Assembly: GCA_964350435.1 (NCBI GenBank)
Contig: CAYGJS010000008.1
Span: forward strand, 1-64,000
Origin: TMED27 sp964350435
GTDB lineage: Bacteria; Pseudomonadota; Alphaproteobacteria; Micavibrionales; Micavibrionaceae
Direction of reading: 5' to 3'
Length of the DNA stretch: 64,000 nucleotides
Positions 27,735 to 35,660 of the stretch are shown in pieces. The position numbers and the translations under genes were made by a program. How positions within the stretch are numbered: position 1 is the first letter of the stretch; each line of letters opens with the position of its first letter. Below the pieces are notes generated by a model. It made no database searches. It had not been told where the DNA came from and worked only from the letters and a program-made list of their open reading frames with translations.

Positions 27735-28828
27735 GCGCTGCGCTTTCCTCTGATCGTTAGGGTGGCGTGGAGCAATAGCCCTGCGCCGATAATCAGCGCG
27801 CCAATATATGGGAACAGCCAGCCTTTGTTTTCCACCACGGCGAGGATGGTGATTTCCGCATCAGGGGTTTCGCGGAAAGAGGATTGGAAAAAGGTATAGC
27901 CGCGATAGCGCAAAGGTTCGTTCATGGAAATACGCACAGGCCATTCCAGTTCGCCGTCGGTGATGATGACATCGGAGTGATAGCCGCGCGCCATTTCGGT
28001 GCCTTCGTAATCATCTTTGACGAAGTCTTTAAGTCCGATGGTGAAGGGCAGGGTTTCTTGCGCTTTGCCGAAAATCAGGGTGTAGTTTTTTTCATTTACC
28101 GTGATTTCGATGGGTTTGGGCATACCGTCAAAGGCAATATAGGTGCCGTCTTGCGCGCTGCCCGATATGGTGAATTCGAGGCCGGTCAGATTGGCTTCGG
28201 GCTCGGTTTCTTCGGGAACAGGTTTGAGCTGCATAAACTGCGCCATGGTTTGGTAGAGTGCATCTTCCGGCGCTTGCCGTTTTTCAATCGCGCAGTTATC
28301 GCACCAGCTTTTTACGGCAATTTTGAACGGCAGGTTGCCAGCGTTCCAATTATCGATTTGATTGTAGGGCAGGCGGAGGATTTCGGTTTGGTTTTTGAAG
28401 ACCGCGAGGTTGCGTTCATTATAGCTGTAGATATAGGGGCTCGCGCCGCCTTCGGGGATAATCATATAGGATTCGCGGGCGAGGATGGCCGTCAGAAGTC
28501 CGCCGATCAGAAGCACCAGCGCGCCTAAATGCGAGAGGATGATGCCGCTTTTTTGCCAGCTCCATTCGCTTTTGAGCAGGAATTTGAGGGTCAGATTAAG
28601 CGTGAGCAGTCCCAGTATTGTAAATCCGCCGGGCAAGGGCACGGGGCCAGCGAAGAAAACAAAGCTGGAGAAAAACATCTCATGGGCGCGGAATAATCCC
28701 ATCCATCTTTGGGCGATGGTGCCGGCGATTAAAAGCGCGATCAGCGCGGGCATAAGCCAAAACACCATTTCGGCTTCGGCCAAGCGGGTGAGCATTTTCA
28801 GTGCAGGATGTTTTGGGTTTTGCGCCAT
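27731..28828 (-). CDS. resB: ResB/Ccs1-family cytochrome c biogenesis protein
   Basis: 365 residues. Three membrane helices near the N-terminus (MPALIALLIAGTIAQRWMG; FTILGLLTLNLTLKFLL; ILSHLGALVLLIGGLLTAI) are followed by a large periplasmic domain and a last helix near the C-terminus (FPYIGALIIGAGLLLHATL). RYRGYTFFQSSF in the C-terminal part is the ResB signature that precedes the last helix. The histidine in LSHLGALVLLIGG is a candidate heme ligand. It is the first gene of the System II operon and overlaps ccsA. Confidence 0.92.
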   Translation of the reverse strand: MAQNPKHPALKMLTRLAEAEMVFWLMPALIALLIAGTIAQRWMGLFRAHEMFFSSFVFFAGPVPLPGGFTILGLLTLNLTLKFLLKSEWSWQKSGIILSHLGALVLLIGGLLTAILARESYMIIPEGGASPYIYSYNERNLAVFKNQTEILRLPYNQIDNWNAGNLPFKIAVKSWCDNCAIEKRQAPEDALYQTMAQFMQLKPVPEETEPEANLTGLEFTISGSAQDGTYIAFDGMPKPIEITVNEKNYTLIFGKAQETLPFTIGLKDFVKDDYEGTEMARGYHSDVIITDGELEWPVRISMNEPLRYRGYTFFQSSFRETPDAEITILAVVENKGWLFPYIGALIIGAGLLLHATLTIRGKRSA

Positions 28829-28876
28829 GCAAGAGGTGTATCTGAAACTTTTGAGTGTTTCAATGATTAGGAGAGT

Positions 28877-28966
28877 GGAAGACGGACACGACCCGAAAAA
28901 ATCACTTACGGCTGCTGGCTTTCGCCCCTGACCGGGTTGGGCAATACTTCGCCCGCGCCGTCTTCC
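28877..28966 (-). ncRNA. ffs: Signal recognition particle RNA (4.5S, small bacterial type)
   Basis: On the minus strand the ends GGAAGACGG and CCGTCTTCC pair to close a long hairpin of about 90 bases. The apical part reads GGTCAG, an 11-base tetraloop stem (GGGC-GAAA-GCC), then AGCAGCC, which is the helix 8 pattern that binds Ffh and FtsY. The tetraloop is GAAA rather than the commoner GGAA. A TATAAA-like -10 element lies just before the 5' end. The gene is head-to-head with dnaX; in Bacillus the SRP RNA gene also neighbours dnaX, but in the same direction. Confidence 0.9.
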
Positions 28967-29044
28967 GTATTTTATATAGGGGCATCATTTAAAAAACGCA
29001 AGTCCTGCCTTGCCCGTTTTGTGGAATCGTCTTAAGTTTTGAAT

Positions 29045-30760
29045 ATGTCTGACACAGCTGCTGCATATCGCGTTCTCGCCCGAAAATACCGCCCACAAAA
29101 TTTTGATGAACTGATCGGTCAGGACGCTTTGGTGCGTACACTGTCCAATGCCATTCAGTCGGGCCGGGTTGCGCATGCGTTTATGCTCACGGGCGTGCGG
29201 GGCGTGGGCAAAACCACGACGGCGCGGATTATTGCCAAGGCTTTGAACTATGTCGGGCCGGACGGCAAGGGCGGGCCGACGACGGGCAGTACCGATGATT
29301 GTGCGCTTTGCCGTGCGATTTCCGAAGACCGTCATCCCGATGTTATTGAGATGGACGCGGCGAGCAATACTGGCGTTGATAATATGCGCGAAATTCTGGA
29401 CGGGATACGCTATGCGCCCACGGAAGCGCGTTACAAAGTCTATGTGATCGACGAGGTTCATATGCTGTCCAAGAGTGCGTTTAATGCGCTGCTTAAGACA
29501 TTGGAAGAGCCGCCCCCGCATGTGAAATTTATTTTTGCGACGACGGAAATTCGTAAAGTGCCGATTACGGTGCTGTCGCGCTGTCAGCGGTTTGATCTGC
29601 GCCGCGTTGACATCCCTACGCTTTCTGGCCATTTCGTTTCGATTTGCGAGAAAGAAGGGTTCAAGATTGAAGAGGCCGCTGTGGCCATGATAGCGCGGGC
29701 GGCGGATGGGTCGGTGCGGGATGGTTTGTCTATTCTCGATCAGGCGATGGCGCTTTCGGGTGATAAGATATCCGCGCAGAGCGTTGAAGATATGTTGGGC
29801 TTAGCGGATCGTGCGCGGAATATGGATTTATTGGAGCACGCGCTTTCGGGTGATATGCCCGAGGCTCTGGAGATACTCGATGATCTTTACAGAAGCGGGA
29901 GCGATGCGCTGGTGATGATGCAGGATTTGCTGGATTTGACACATACATTGACGAAGTTTCGCGCTGTGCCTGCAACACAGGATATGAAGCAAAGCATGAC
30001 GGGCGATCAGGTGGAGCGCGCTGTATCTCTGGCGGCGCAGCTATCGATGCCGAGCCTGGCGAAAACATGGCAGATCCTGCTTAAAGGTTTAAATGAAGTG
30101 CAAAAGGCACCGAATCCTCAGGCGGCTGCGGAGATGGTGATTATCCGTCTGGCCTATGCGGCCGATTTGCCTGACCCGGCGGAGTTGATGAAGACATTAA
30201 AGGATGCGCCGCCTGCGCCTGCCTCTCCTCCTTCAGCGCCTGTTGGCGGCGGCGGGGGCGCACCAACCGGTCGGTCTGTCGAGGCGGTGAGCGGCCCTGT
30301 GGACGCGCCGCGTGGGGGAGGCAGGGGCGGCGGTGAGCATGCGGCCTTGGCGGTTGCGCCGCATTCTGAACCTTATCAAATTCCTGCTCTCAAGACGCTG
30401 GATGATGTTGTGCAGGTTCTGGAGCATGCCAATGAATTTTTACTGTCTTCGCAGGTTTATCAGTTTGCGCATTTGGTGAAGCTGGAAGATGGGTTGATTG
30501 AGCTTCGCCCGGAAGAAGAAGCCTTGCCGAAATTTACTCAGGATTTAGGGACGGCGCTTTCGCGGATTACGGGCAGGCGCTGGATGGTCAGTGTATCAGG
30601 CGCACCCGGTCAGCCAACTTTGGCGCAGAAGGCTGCCGCCGCCGCTGTTGCCGAACTGGACGAGGTCATGAATTTGCCGATTATGAAAGAGGTTTTACGC
30701 GTCTTTCCCGAGGCCGTATTAAAGTCTATAAAGCATATCGAACCGCAAGAAAAAGGATGA
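29045..30760 (+). CDS. dnaX: DNA polymerase III subunit gamma/tau
   Basis: About 571 residues from the ATG at 29045 (an in-frame TTG six bases upstream is unlikely). The AAA+ core has Walker A GVRGVGKTTTAR, the zinc-module remnant CALC, Walker B YVIDEVHMLS and the sensor motif TTEIRKVPITVLSRCQRF. A glycine/proline-rich linker (PPAPASPPSAP, GGGGGAP) separates it from a tau-type C-terminal domain. It is the clamp-loader subunit of the replicase. It is followed by ybaB. I see no convincing slippery site for a shorter gamma form. Confidence 0.95.
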   Translation: MSDTAAAYRVLARKYRPQNFDELIGQDALVRTLSNAIQSGRVAHAFMLTGVRGVGKTTTARIIAKALNYVGPDGKGGPTTGSTDDCALCRAISEDRHPDVIEMDAASNTGVDNMREILDGIRYAPTEARYKVYVIDEVHMLSKSAFNALLKTLEEPPPHVKFIFATTEIRKVPITVLSRCQRFDLRRVDIPTLSGHFVSICEKEGFKIEEAAVAMIARAADGSVRDGLSILDQAMALSGDKISAQSVEDMLGLADRARNMDLLEHALSGDMPEALEILDDLYRSGSDALVMMQDLLDLTHTLTKFRAVPATQDMKQSMTGDQVERAVSLAAQLSMPSLAKTWQILLKGLNEVQKAPNPQAAAEMVIIRLAYAADLPDPAELMKTLKDAPPAPASPPSAPVGGGGGAPTGRSVEAVSGPVDAPRGGGRGGGEHAALAVAPHSEPYQIPALKTLDDVVQVLEHANEFLLSSQVYQFAHLVKLEDGLIELRPEEEALPKFTQDLGTALSRITGRRWMVSVSGAPGQPTLAQKAAAAAVAELDEVMNLPIMKEVLRVFPEAVLKSIKHIEPQEKG

Positions 30761-30766
30761 GCGCCG

Positions 30767-31087
30767 ATGATTAATTTTAAAGAGATGATGCAGCAAGCCC
30801 AGCAAATGCAATTCAAGATGCAGGAAATTCAGGAGAAGCTGAAAGATATTTATGTTGACGGGCAAGCCGGCGGCGGGTTGGTCAAAATCAAGATGTCATG
30901 CGCGGGCGTGGTTGCGAAGATTGAGATTGATCCTTCGATTGTTAAGGCCGATGACATTGAAACGCTCGAGGATCTTGTGACGGCGGCCATGAACAATGTT
31001 AATGACGTTAAGGATGCGCGCATTCAAAGTGAAACCGAGAGCCTTATGGGTGGTTTGAATTTGCCGGGCGGGAAGCTGCCGTTTTAA
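30767..31087 (+). CDS. YbaB/EbfC family nucleoid-associated protein
   Basis: 106 residues with the family pattern: an N-terminal helix full of Met and Gln (MMQQAQQMQFKMQEIQEKL), then the GGGLVKIKMSCAGVVAKIEID strand region, and the LEDLVTAAMNNVNDV helix. YbaB dimers bind DNA. The gene begins six bases after dnaX, in the standard dnaX-ybaB order. The expected next gene, recR, is absent; an exonuclease III gene overlaps the stop instead. Confidence 0.93.
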   Translation: MINFKEMMQQAQQMQFKMQEIQEKLKDIYVDGQAGGGLVKIKMSCAGVVAKIEIDPSIVKADDIETLEDLVTAAMNNVNDVKDARIQSETESLMGGLNLPGGKLPF

Positions 31088-31875
31088 TGCGGATTGCGAC
31101 GTGGAATATTAACTCTGTACGCCTCAGGATTGCCTTAGTGCAAAGGCTCGCTCATGAGGCTGCGCCCGATGTTTTATGCCTTCAGGAAACCAAGACGCCG
31201 GATGAACATTTTCCGATCGAGGCGTTGCGCGAGATGGGATATGTGCATCAGCATTTTACAGGGATGAAGGGCTATAACGGCGTTGCGATTTTGTCGAAAT
31301 TTCCCATCGATGCGAGGGATGTTCACCACCGCGTCTGCCGCGAGGATTGCCGCCATATTTCCGTGAGCATTCGAGGCGTCGAGATCCATAATCTGTATAT
31401 TCCTGCAGGGGGGGATGAGCCGGATATCGAGATCAATGATAAATTCGCGCATAAGCTGGATTTTGTCGATGAGATGAGCCGCTGGTTTAAGGATCGCTAT
31501 ACGAATGATCAAAAACTGATTGTGGTTGGGGATTTTAACATTGCGCCTTATGAGCATGATGTGTGGTCGAGCAAGCAGCTGACCAAGGTTGTTTCGCATA
31601 CGCCGATTGAGCGCGAGCGGCTTGCTGTGATGAAGGCATCCTTGAACTGGACGGATGCGGCGCGGGAGTTTATCGCCGAGAATGAAAAGGCCTATACGTG
31701 GTGGTCCTATCGCAATCGGGATTGGAAGGCATCCAATCGCGGGCGAAGGCTCGATCATATTTGGGTAACGCCGCCGCTTAAATCTGCGCTCAAATCTTAT
31801 GAAGCTCTTACGCATGTGCGCGACTGGCCGCAGCCTTCCGATCATGTCCCTGTGGTGGTGGATTTTACTTTTTAG
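31087..31875 (+). CDS. xth: Exodeoxyribonuclease III (AP endonuclease)
   Basis: 262 residues, the normal size. Catalytic motifs of the Xth family are complete: IATWNINSVRLR, CLQETKTPDEHFP (metal-binding glutamate), IPAGGDEPD, VGDFNIAPYEHDVW (Asp-Asn pair), RLDHIWVT and the final SDHVPVVVDF (catalytic histidine). It cuts DNA at abasic sites and degrades 3' ends. The ATG shares one base with the ybaB stop (TAATG), so translation is probably coupled. A family A palindrome starts at its stop codon. Confidence 0.95.
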   Translation: MRIATWNINSVRLRIALVQRLAHEAAPDVLCLQETKTPDEHFPIEALREMGYVHQHFTGMKGYNGVAILSKFPIDARDVHHRVCREDCRHISVSIRGVEIHNLYIPAGGDEPDIEINDKFAHKLDFVDEMSRWFKDRYTNDQKLIVVGDFNIAPYEHDVWSSKQLTKVVSHTPIERERLAVMKASLNWTDAAREFIAENEKAYTWWSYRNRDWKASNRGRRLDHIWVTPPLKSALKSYEALTHVRDWPQPSDHVPVVVDFTF

Positions 31876-31970
31876 ACGCTTACTTTTCCTTTGCAGTGCG
31901 TTGCTGCTCTCCTAACGTAGGTTGACTACGTGTTGTCGTTTGCGCCTGCTGCAAAGAAAAATTAAGGCGC
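31875..31970. repeat. Palindromic element, family A copy 3
   Basis: The core at 31894-31951 (AGTGCGTTGCTGCTCTCCTA ... TTGCGCCTGCTG) holds an inner palindrome ACGTAG-gttga-CTACGT. The outer arms are GACGCTTACTTTTCCTTTGC (left) and the reverse complement of the right flank, GCGCCTTAATTTTTCTTTGC; about 16 of 22 bases match. The left arm begins at the last base of the xth stop codon. Confidence 0.78.
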
Positions 31971-31997
31971 TAAAATACTTATCCTTTGGGCGATGTC

Positions 31998-32711
31998 TTA
32001 GTTTTCGACGTTTCCAGCGGTGATGATACCGGATTTGAAGTCCTGAACGATGACGGCGAAACCCTTATCGAAGCCGGGATTGACGGGGAAGGCCATGTTC
32101 ATGGCTTTGCCGTTCCAGCGCATGAGTTTGGTGATTTTGGTAACGGTATTGCGGTAATGGCTATAGCCGCGTTCATTGGGGGATTGCAGATATTCAAACA
32201 GCCAGATATCGGCTTCTTGTGATAGGCCGATACGGGGGAGTTTGATGTCCAAGTATTGGCCATTTAAGGCTATCTCTACGGGTGAATATTGCAGTGATCC
32301 TGCGGTGGATAGGGCTTGGCGGATTTTATCACTGGTCGTGCCCGTTGTGACGGCGCGGCCATTGACGATCATCATCGGGGTGTAAAGTTGTTTGGTGCCG
32401 AGCGCGAGTTTATAGACGCTTTGCCGCGCATCGCAAAACGGCGCGGCGAAGATGTCGGTCTTGCGCTGGCGGTTGAAATAGGTGACATGGCAGGACAGGC
32501 TGAGAATATTTGGGTTTGATTGCGCCAGTGCATTCAAAGCGCGATCGGCAGGCGGGCAGGCGGGGCAGCCGCGGCTGGTGAAGAGTTCTATGACCGTGGG
32601 CGCGTTTTGTGCCCATGCCGGCATGTTAAAACTGAGCAGGCTGATAAATAAAGTACCGATCAGTCGGTACTTTATTGTCGTTGTGATGGAGACCAAGGCC
32701 TTAAAAATCAC
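31998..32711 (-). CDS. DUF1223 family secreted thioredoxin-like protein
   Basis: About 237 residues from a GTG at 32711, preferred because AAAGGA lies seven bases upstream; a TTG at 32741 sits inside the upstream gene's conserved end and is unlikely. A signal peptide (IGTLFISLLSFNMPAWA) precedes VIELFTSRGCPACPPADRAL, a CxxC thioredoxin-like site characteristic of DUF1223, then YTPMMIVNGR. Family function is not established; a periplasmic redox role is plausible. A perfect 13-bp palindrome overlaps codons near the N-terminus. It is preceded by, and probably co-transcribed with, the SDHAF4-like gene. Confidence 0.85.
   Translation of the reverse strand: MIFKALVSITTTIKYRLIGTLFISLLSFNMPAWAQNAPTVIELFTSRGCPACPPADRALNALAQSNPNILSLSCHVTYFNRQRKTDIFAAPFCDARQSVYKLALGTKQLYTPMMIVNGRAVTTGTTSDKIRQALSTAGSLQYSPVEIALNGQYLDIKLPRIGLSQEADIWLFEYLQSPNERGYSHYRNTVTKITKLMRWNGKAMNMAFPVNPGFDKGFAVIVQDFKSGIITAGNVEN
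32647..32676. promoter_or_regulatory. Perfect palindrome in the 5' part of the DUF1223 gene
   Basis: AATAAAGTACCGA and TCGGTACTTTATT are exact inverted repeats around the four bases TCAG. The symmetry and length suit a dimeric repressor (TetR-like) site or an attenuator hairpin, but the position inside the signal-peptide codons is unusual. No function is shown. Confidence 0.4.
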
Positions 32712-32871
32712 TACACCGTCCTTTGACTTCCCAATCGCCAAAGCGCGTGGGTTCTTCTAATCCGGCGTCTTTAAAGCCGCCGATTTCTTTTTCCGCAAGG
32801 GTTTTGTCTGCGTTTTCAGAAGCGTTTTTCTTTGGCTTTTTTGACTCTGTGCTTGGTTTTTTGGTCTTCAT
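32701..32871 (-). CDS. DUF1674 / succinate dehydrogenase assembly factor 4-like small protein
   Basis: A 56-codon frame: a lysine-rich N-terminus (KTKKPSTESKKPKK) followed by the conserved C-terminal block EIGGFKDAGLEEPTRFGDWE and GRCSDF at the very end. This ending is diagnostic of DUF1674, the family of mitochondrial SDHAF4, which promotes flavinylation of the succinate dehydrogenase flavoprotein. The gene is short, which makes it easy to miss. It overlaps or abuts the DUF1223 gene downstream. No sdh genes are in this window. Confidence 0.88.
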   Translation of the reverse strand: MKTKKPSTESKKPKKNASENADKTLAEKEIGGFKDAGLEEPTRFGDWEVKGRCSDF

Positions 32872-32921
32872 ATAAGATGATGTAGTCCATAGAGATGAAT
32901 TTGAAAAGAGTTTAAAGCCGA

Positions 32922-33230
32922 ATGTCCGACACTATCCCAGAGGAATTGCAGAGTTTTCGTGAACAAATTGATGCGCTGGACGCTGAATTGATCGATCTTT
33001 TGGCGCGTCGGTTTGAGATTGTGCGCAAAGTCGGGAATATGAAGGCAGAGCGCAATATTCCTGTGGTGCAGAGCGATCGGGCGGAATTGGTGAAGGCGCG
33101 GAATGAGGCCTTGGCGGTGGAGAAGGACATTCCTGAAGGGTTTGTTTACCGCGTTTACGAGATGATGATTGATGAGGCGCATGTGATTGAACACGCGATT
33201 GCCGATCAAGCGAAGAAGGCGAATTCATGA
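32922..33230 (+). CDS. Chorismate mutase, AroQ (type II) class
   Basis: 102 residues with the all-helical AroQ pattern: FREQIDALDAELIDLLARRF, then VRKVGNMKAERNIPVVQ, and a last helix with VYRVYEMMIDEAHVIEH. Active-site residues expected for the class (Arg in the first helix, Lys in GNMKAE, Arg in DRAE) are present. It converts chorismate to prephenate for phenylalanine and tyrosine synthesis. It appears monofunctional and cytoplasmic, lacking a signal peptide. Its end overlaps the rsmB start by four bases. Confidence 0.9.
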   Translation: MSDTIPEELQSFREQIDALDAELIDLLARRFEIVRKVGNMKAERNIPVVQSDRAELVKARNEALAVEKDIPEGFVYRVYEMMIDEAHVIEHAIADQAKKANS

Positions 33231-34561
33231 ATATTCCTGAAGCAGTAGAGTCTGCGCCCGAAAGCGATGGGCTGGCGACGCGCTCGGTTGCACTATCGAT
33301 TTTGGATGAGGTTTTGCAGCGCAAGCAGCCGCTGGATCTGGCGCTGGATTGCAGCGATGCGTTAAAGGCTTTGCCAGTGCGGGATCGCGGGTTTGTGCGC
33401 ATGGCGGTGGCGACGACTTTGCGGCGGCTCGGGCAGATTGATGATTTATTGGGGCGGGCGATTGAAAAGCAGGTTCCGGGGAATGTGACTTTGCTCAATA
33501 TTTTGCGGCTTGGGGTTACGCAAGTGGCGTTTATGGATGTGCCGGATCATGCGGCGGTGGATACGGCTGTACGTCTTGCGGAAGAGCGCGGGATGGAGCG
33601 GCAGAAAGCGTTTGTGAACGGCGTTTTGCGCAGTATTACGCGGGTGGGGCGTGAGTGGCTGGAGCGGCAAGACGAGGGGCGTTTGAATACGCCCGAATGG
33701 CTGCTGAAGCTTTGGATTGCCGATTATGGTATGGGGACGGCGGCGCAGATTGCGGCGGCGAATTTGGCCGAGGCGCCGCTTGATATTACGATCAAGGATG
33801 AAGCTTCGCGCAATTATTGGGCGAGCCATTTTAAGGCCACGGAAATGACGACAGGGACGCTGCGGAAGACGGCGGGCGGGAATGTAGCGGAGTTGGAAGG
33901 ATTTGATGACGGGCATTGGTGGGTGCAGGATGCTTCTGCGGCTATCCCTGCGAAATTGATGGGAGATGTCGCAGGGCAGAGTGTGATTGATCTTTGCGCT
34001 GCGCCCGGTGGGAAGACGTTGCAGCTGGCGGCGATGGGCGCGAATGTAATTGCGCTCGATCGGTCGGCGCAAAGGCTCAAGCGGTTGGAACAGAATTTGG
34101 AGCGTACGGGGCTGGGGCAGCGCGTACAGGTGGTGGCGGCTGACGGCGCGAGCTGGCGACCAAAGGAGCTTGCGCCCTATATCTTGCTGGATGCGCCGTG
34201 TAGCGCGACGGGGACGGTGCGGCGGCATCCCGATGTTTTGCATTTGAAATCCGAGAAGGATATTGCGGGTTTGCAAGGGGTTCAGGCACGGATATTTGAA
34301 AATGCGTTTGAGATGTTGATGGTCGGCGGGGTGCTGATTTACTGTACGTGTTCTTTGCAAAAATCCGAAGGGGAGGCGCAAGTGGCGGGCTTGCTGGCCG
34401 CGCGCGCCGATGCGATGCGACTTCCTATCACCAAGGCGGAACTCGGCGGATTTGACGAGGCGATTACCGCGGATGGGGATTTGCGGATTTTGCCGTTTCA
34501 TCAGGCCGCGCTTGGCGGGATGGACGGGTTTTTCATCGCGCGGATTACTAAGACTGCTTGA
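33227..34561 (+). CDS. rsmB: 16S rRNA (cytosine-967 C5)-methyltransferase
   Basis: 444 residues: an N-terminal NusB-like RNA-binding domain (about 1-150; LRLGVTQVAFMDVPDHAAVD) and a C-terminal Rossmann-type m5C methyltransferase. The SAM site is DLCAAPGGKTLQLA. Catalytic motifs are LDAPCSATGTVRRHPD and the nucleophilic cysteine in IYCTCSLQKSEGE. It modifies C967 of 16S rRNA. It is coupled to the chorismate mutase gene by an ATGA overlap. A family B palindrome begins at its stop codon. Confidence 0.93.
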   Translation: MNIPEAVESAPESDGLATRSVALSILDEVLQRKQPLDLALDCSDALKALPVRDRGFVRMAVATTLRRLGQIDDLLGRAIEKQVPGNVTLLNILRLGVTQVAFMDVPDHAAVDTAVRLAEERGMERQKAFVNGVLRSITRVGREWLERQDEGRLNTPEWLLKLWIADYGMGTAAQIAAANLAEAPLDITIKDEASRNYWASHFKATEMTTGTLRKTAGGNVAELEGFDDGHWWVQDASAAIPAKLMGDVAGQSVIDLCAAPGGKTLQLAAMGANVIALDRSAQRLKRLEQNLERTGLGQRVQVVAADGASWRPKELAPYILLDAPCSATGTVRRHPDVLHLKSEKDIAGLQGVQARIFENAFEMLMVGGVLIYCTCSLQKSEGEAQVAGLLAARADAMRLPITKAELGGFDEAITADGDLRILPFHQAALGGMDGFFIARITKTA

Positions 34562-34667
34562 TAATTTCACCGAATGAGTGCGTCAGGCTGGCGTCGCGCT
34601 GTACTCACGTACTAAAAGTACGCTGCGTGCAGCTTGCTTTGCCTTCCTGCTCCTCGATGAAATTCTC
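34558..34667. repeat. Palindromic element, family B copy 1
   Basis: An inner palindrome (CTGTACTCACGTACT, then AGTACGCTGCGTGCAG) lies at about 34599-34634. Copy-specific outer arms are GATAATTTCACCGAATGAG on the left and GAGAATTTCATCGAGGAG as the reverse complement of the right flank. The left arm includes the stop codon of rsmB. The core matches the element at 56105-56202. Confidence 0.75.
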
Positions 34668-34972
34668 TGCGCTTTCGATTCTGGGTTTTTTTCGTTTCGC
34701 GACTTTCCTGGTTGGTGGTGCATGGCGGGCGCCCGTTTTATGCGCGTATCCGTTGGTGGCCATTATTGCTGGCGCAGGATTTACAAGATGCTGGATTTTG
34801 CACCCGACCGGCGATGTTTGCGTATAATGACGCGAGATCGATCTTGGGTTTATAAGTAGGATATAATTCCTATTTTGTCAAGTGTTTTTATGTCAGGACA
34901 AGGGTAGCTTTGCATATTCATAAATGCTAAATTGTGAGTATATGATTTGCTCTTCAACGAGAATGCCGCCGT
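34668..34972. other. Intergenic stretch before rpe, no gene recognised
   Basis: A 34558-34827 plus-strand frame crosses the palindrome and has no family resemblance, so I treat it as noise. A TATAAT at 34862-34867 is a possible -10 element for rpe but has no good -35 partner. Confidence 0.4.
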
Positions 34973-35629
34973 ATGTCTTCGCCCGTGAAAATTGCTCCGT
35001 CTATTTTATCTTCGAACTTTGCCGAATTGGGTGAGGACATTCGCCGCATTGATGCGGCGGGGGCGGATTACATTCATATTGATGTGATGGACGGGCATTT
35101 TGTGCCGAATTTGACGTTTGGTGCGCCGGTGGTCAAGGCTATTCGGTCTTATACAAAAAAGCCGTTCGATGTGCATTTGATGGTTGCGCCGGTTGATCCG
35201 TTGATTAAAGATTTTGTGGATGCGGGCAGTGATATTATCACCGCGCATGTTGAGGCGGGACCGCATTTGCATAGGACGTTGCAGGCGATTAAGGCGCATG
35301 GGGTTCGGTGCGGCGTTTCGCTTAACCCTGCGACGCCGATTGAGAGCATTTCGCATGTTATGGACATGGTCGATTTGATTTTGATTATGACGGTCAATCC
35401 CGGTTTTGGCGGGCAGAGTTTTATTCCGCTGCTTCATAAGATTTCTCAAGCGCGGGAGATGATTACGGCTACGGGGCGTGAGATTGATCTTGAGATTGAC
35501 GGCGGGGTAAACCCGCAGACCGCCAAGGATTGTATTTCTGCCGGAGCCAATGTTTTGGTTGCGGGGACTGCTGTGTTTAAAGACGGGCCTTCGGGCTACG
35601 CAAAGAATATTTCTGCTCTGCGTTCGTAG
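34973..35629 (+). CDS. rpe: Ribulose-phosphate 3-epimerase
   Basis: 218 residues, a TIM barrel of the usual size. Signature regions are IAPSILSSNFAELGEDI, IDVMDGHFVPNLTFG (catalytic aspartate and metal histidine), DVHLMV, ITAHVEAG, MTVNPGFGGQ and the final DGGVNPQTA with VAGTAVF. It interconverts ribulose-5-phosphate and xylulose-5-phosphate in the pentose phosphate pathway. It is followed 31 bases later by the heparinase-like gene on the same strand. Confidence 0.96.
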   Translation: MSSPVKIAPSILSSNFAELGEDIRRIDAAGADYIHIDVMDGHFVPNLTFGAPVVKAIRSYTKKPFDVHLMVAPVDPLIKDFVDAGSDIITAHVEAGPHLHRTLQAIKAHGVRCGVSLNPATPIESISHVMDMVDLILIMTVNPGFGGQSFIPLLHKISQAREMITATGREIDLEIDGGVNPQTAKDCISAGANVLVAGTAVFKDGPSGYAKNISALRS

Positions 35630-35660
35630 GGACGGTTTTTTATTGATCGAAGGGGGCCGC

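Noticed and set aside
29045..30760. Programmed frameshift producing a short gamma form from dnaX
   Set aside because: No slippery A-rich heptamer with a downstream structure was found at the expected place.
33446..34570. 374-codon minus-strand frame opposite rsmB
   Set aside because: It is antisense to a clear m5C methyltransferase, is arginine/proline-rich and without domain features.
34558..34827. Plus-strand frame downstream of rsmB
   Set aside because: It runs through the palindromic element and has no family resemblance or ribosome-binding site.
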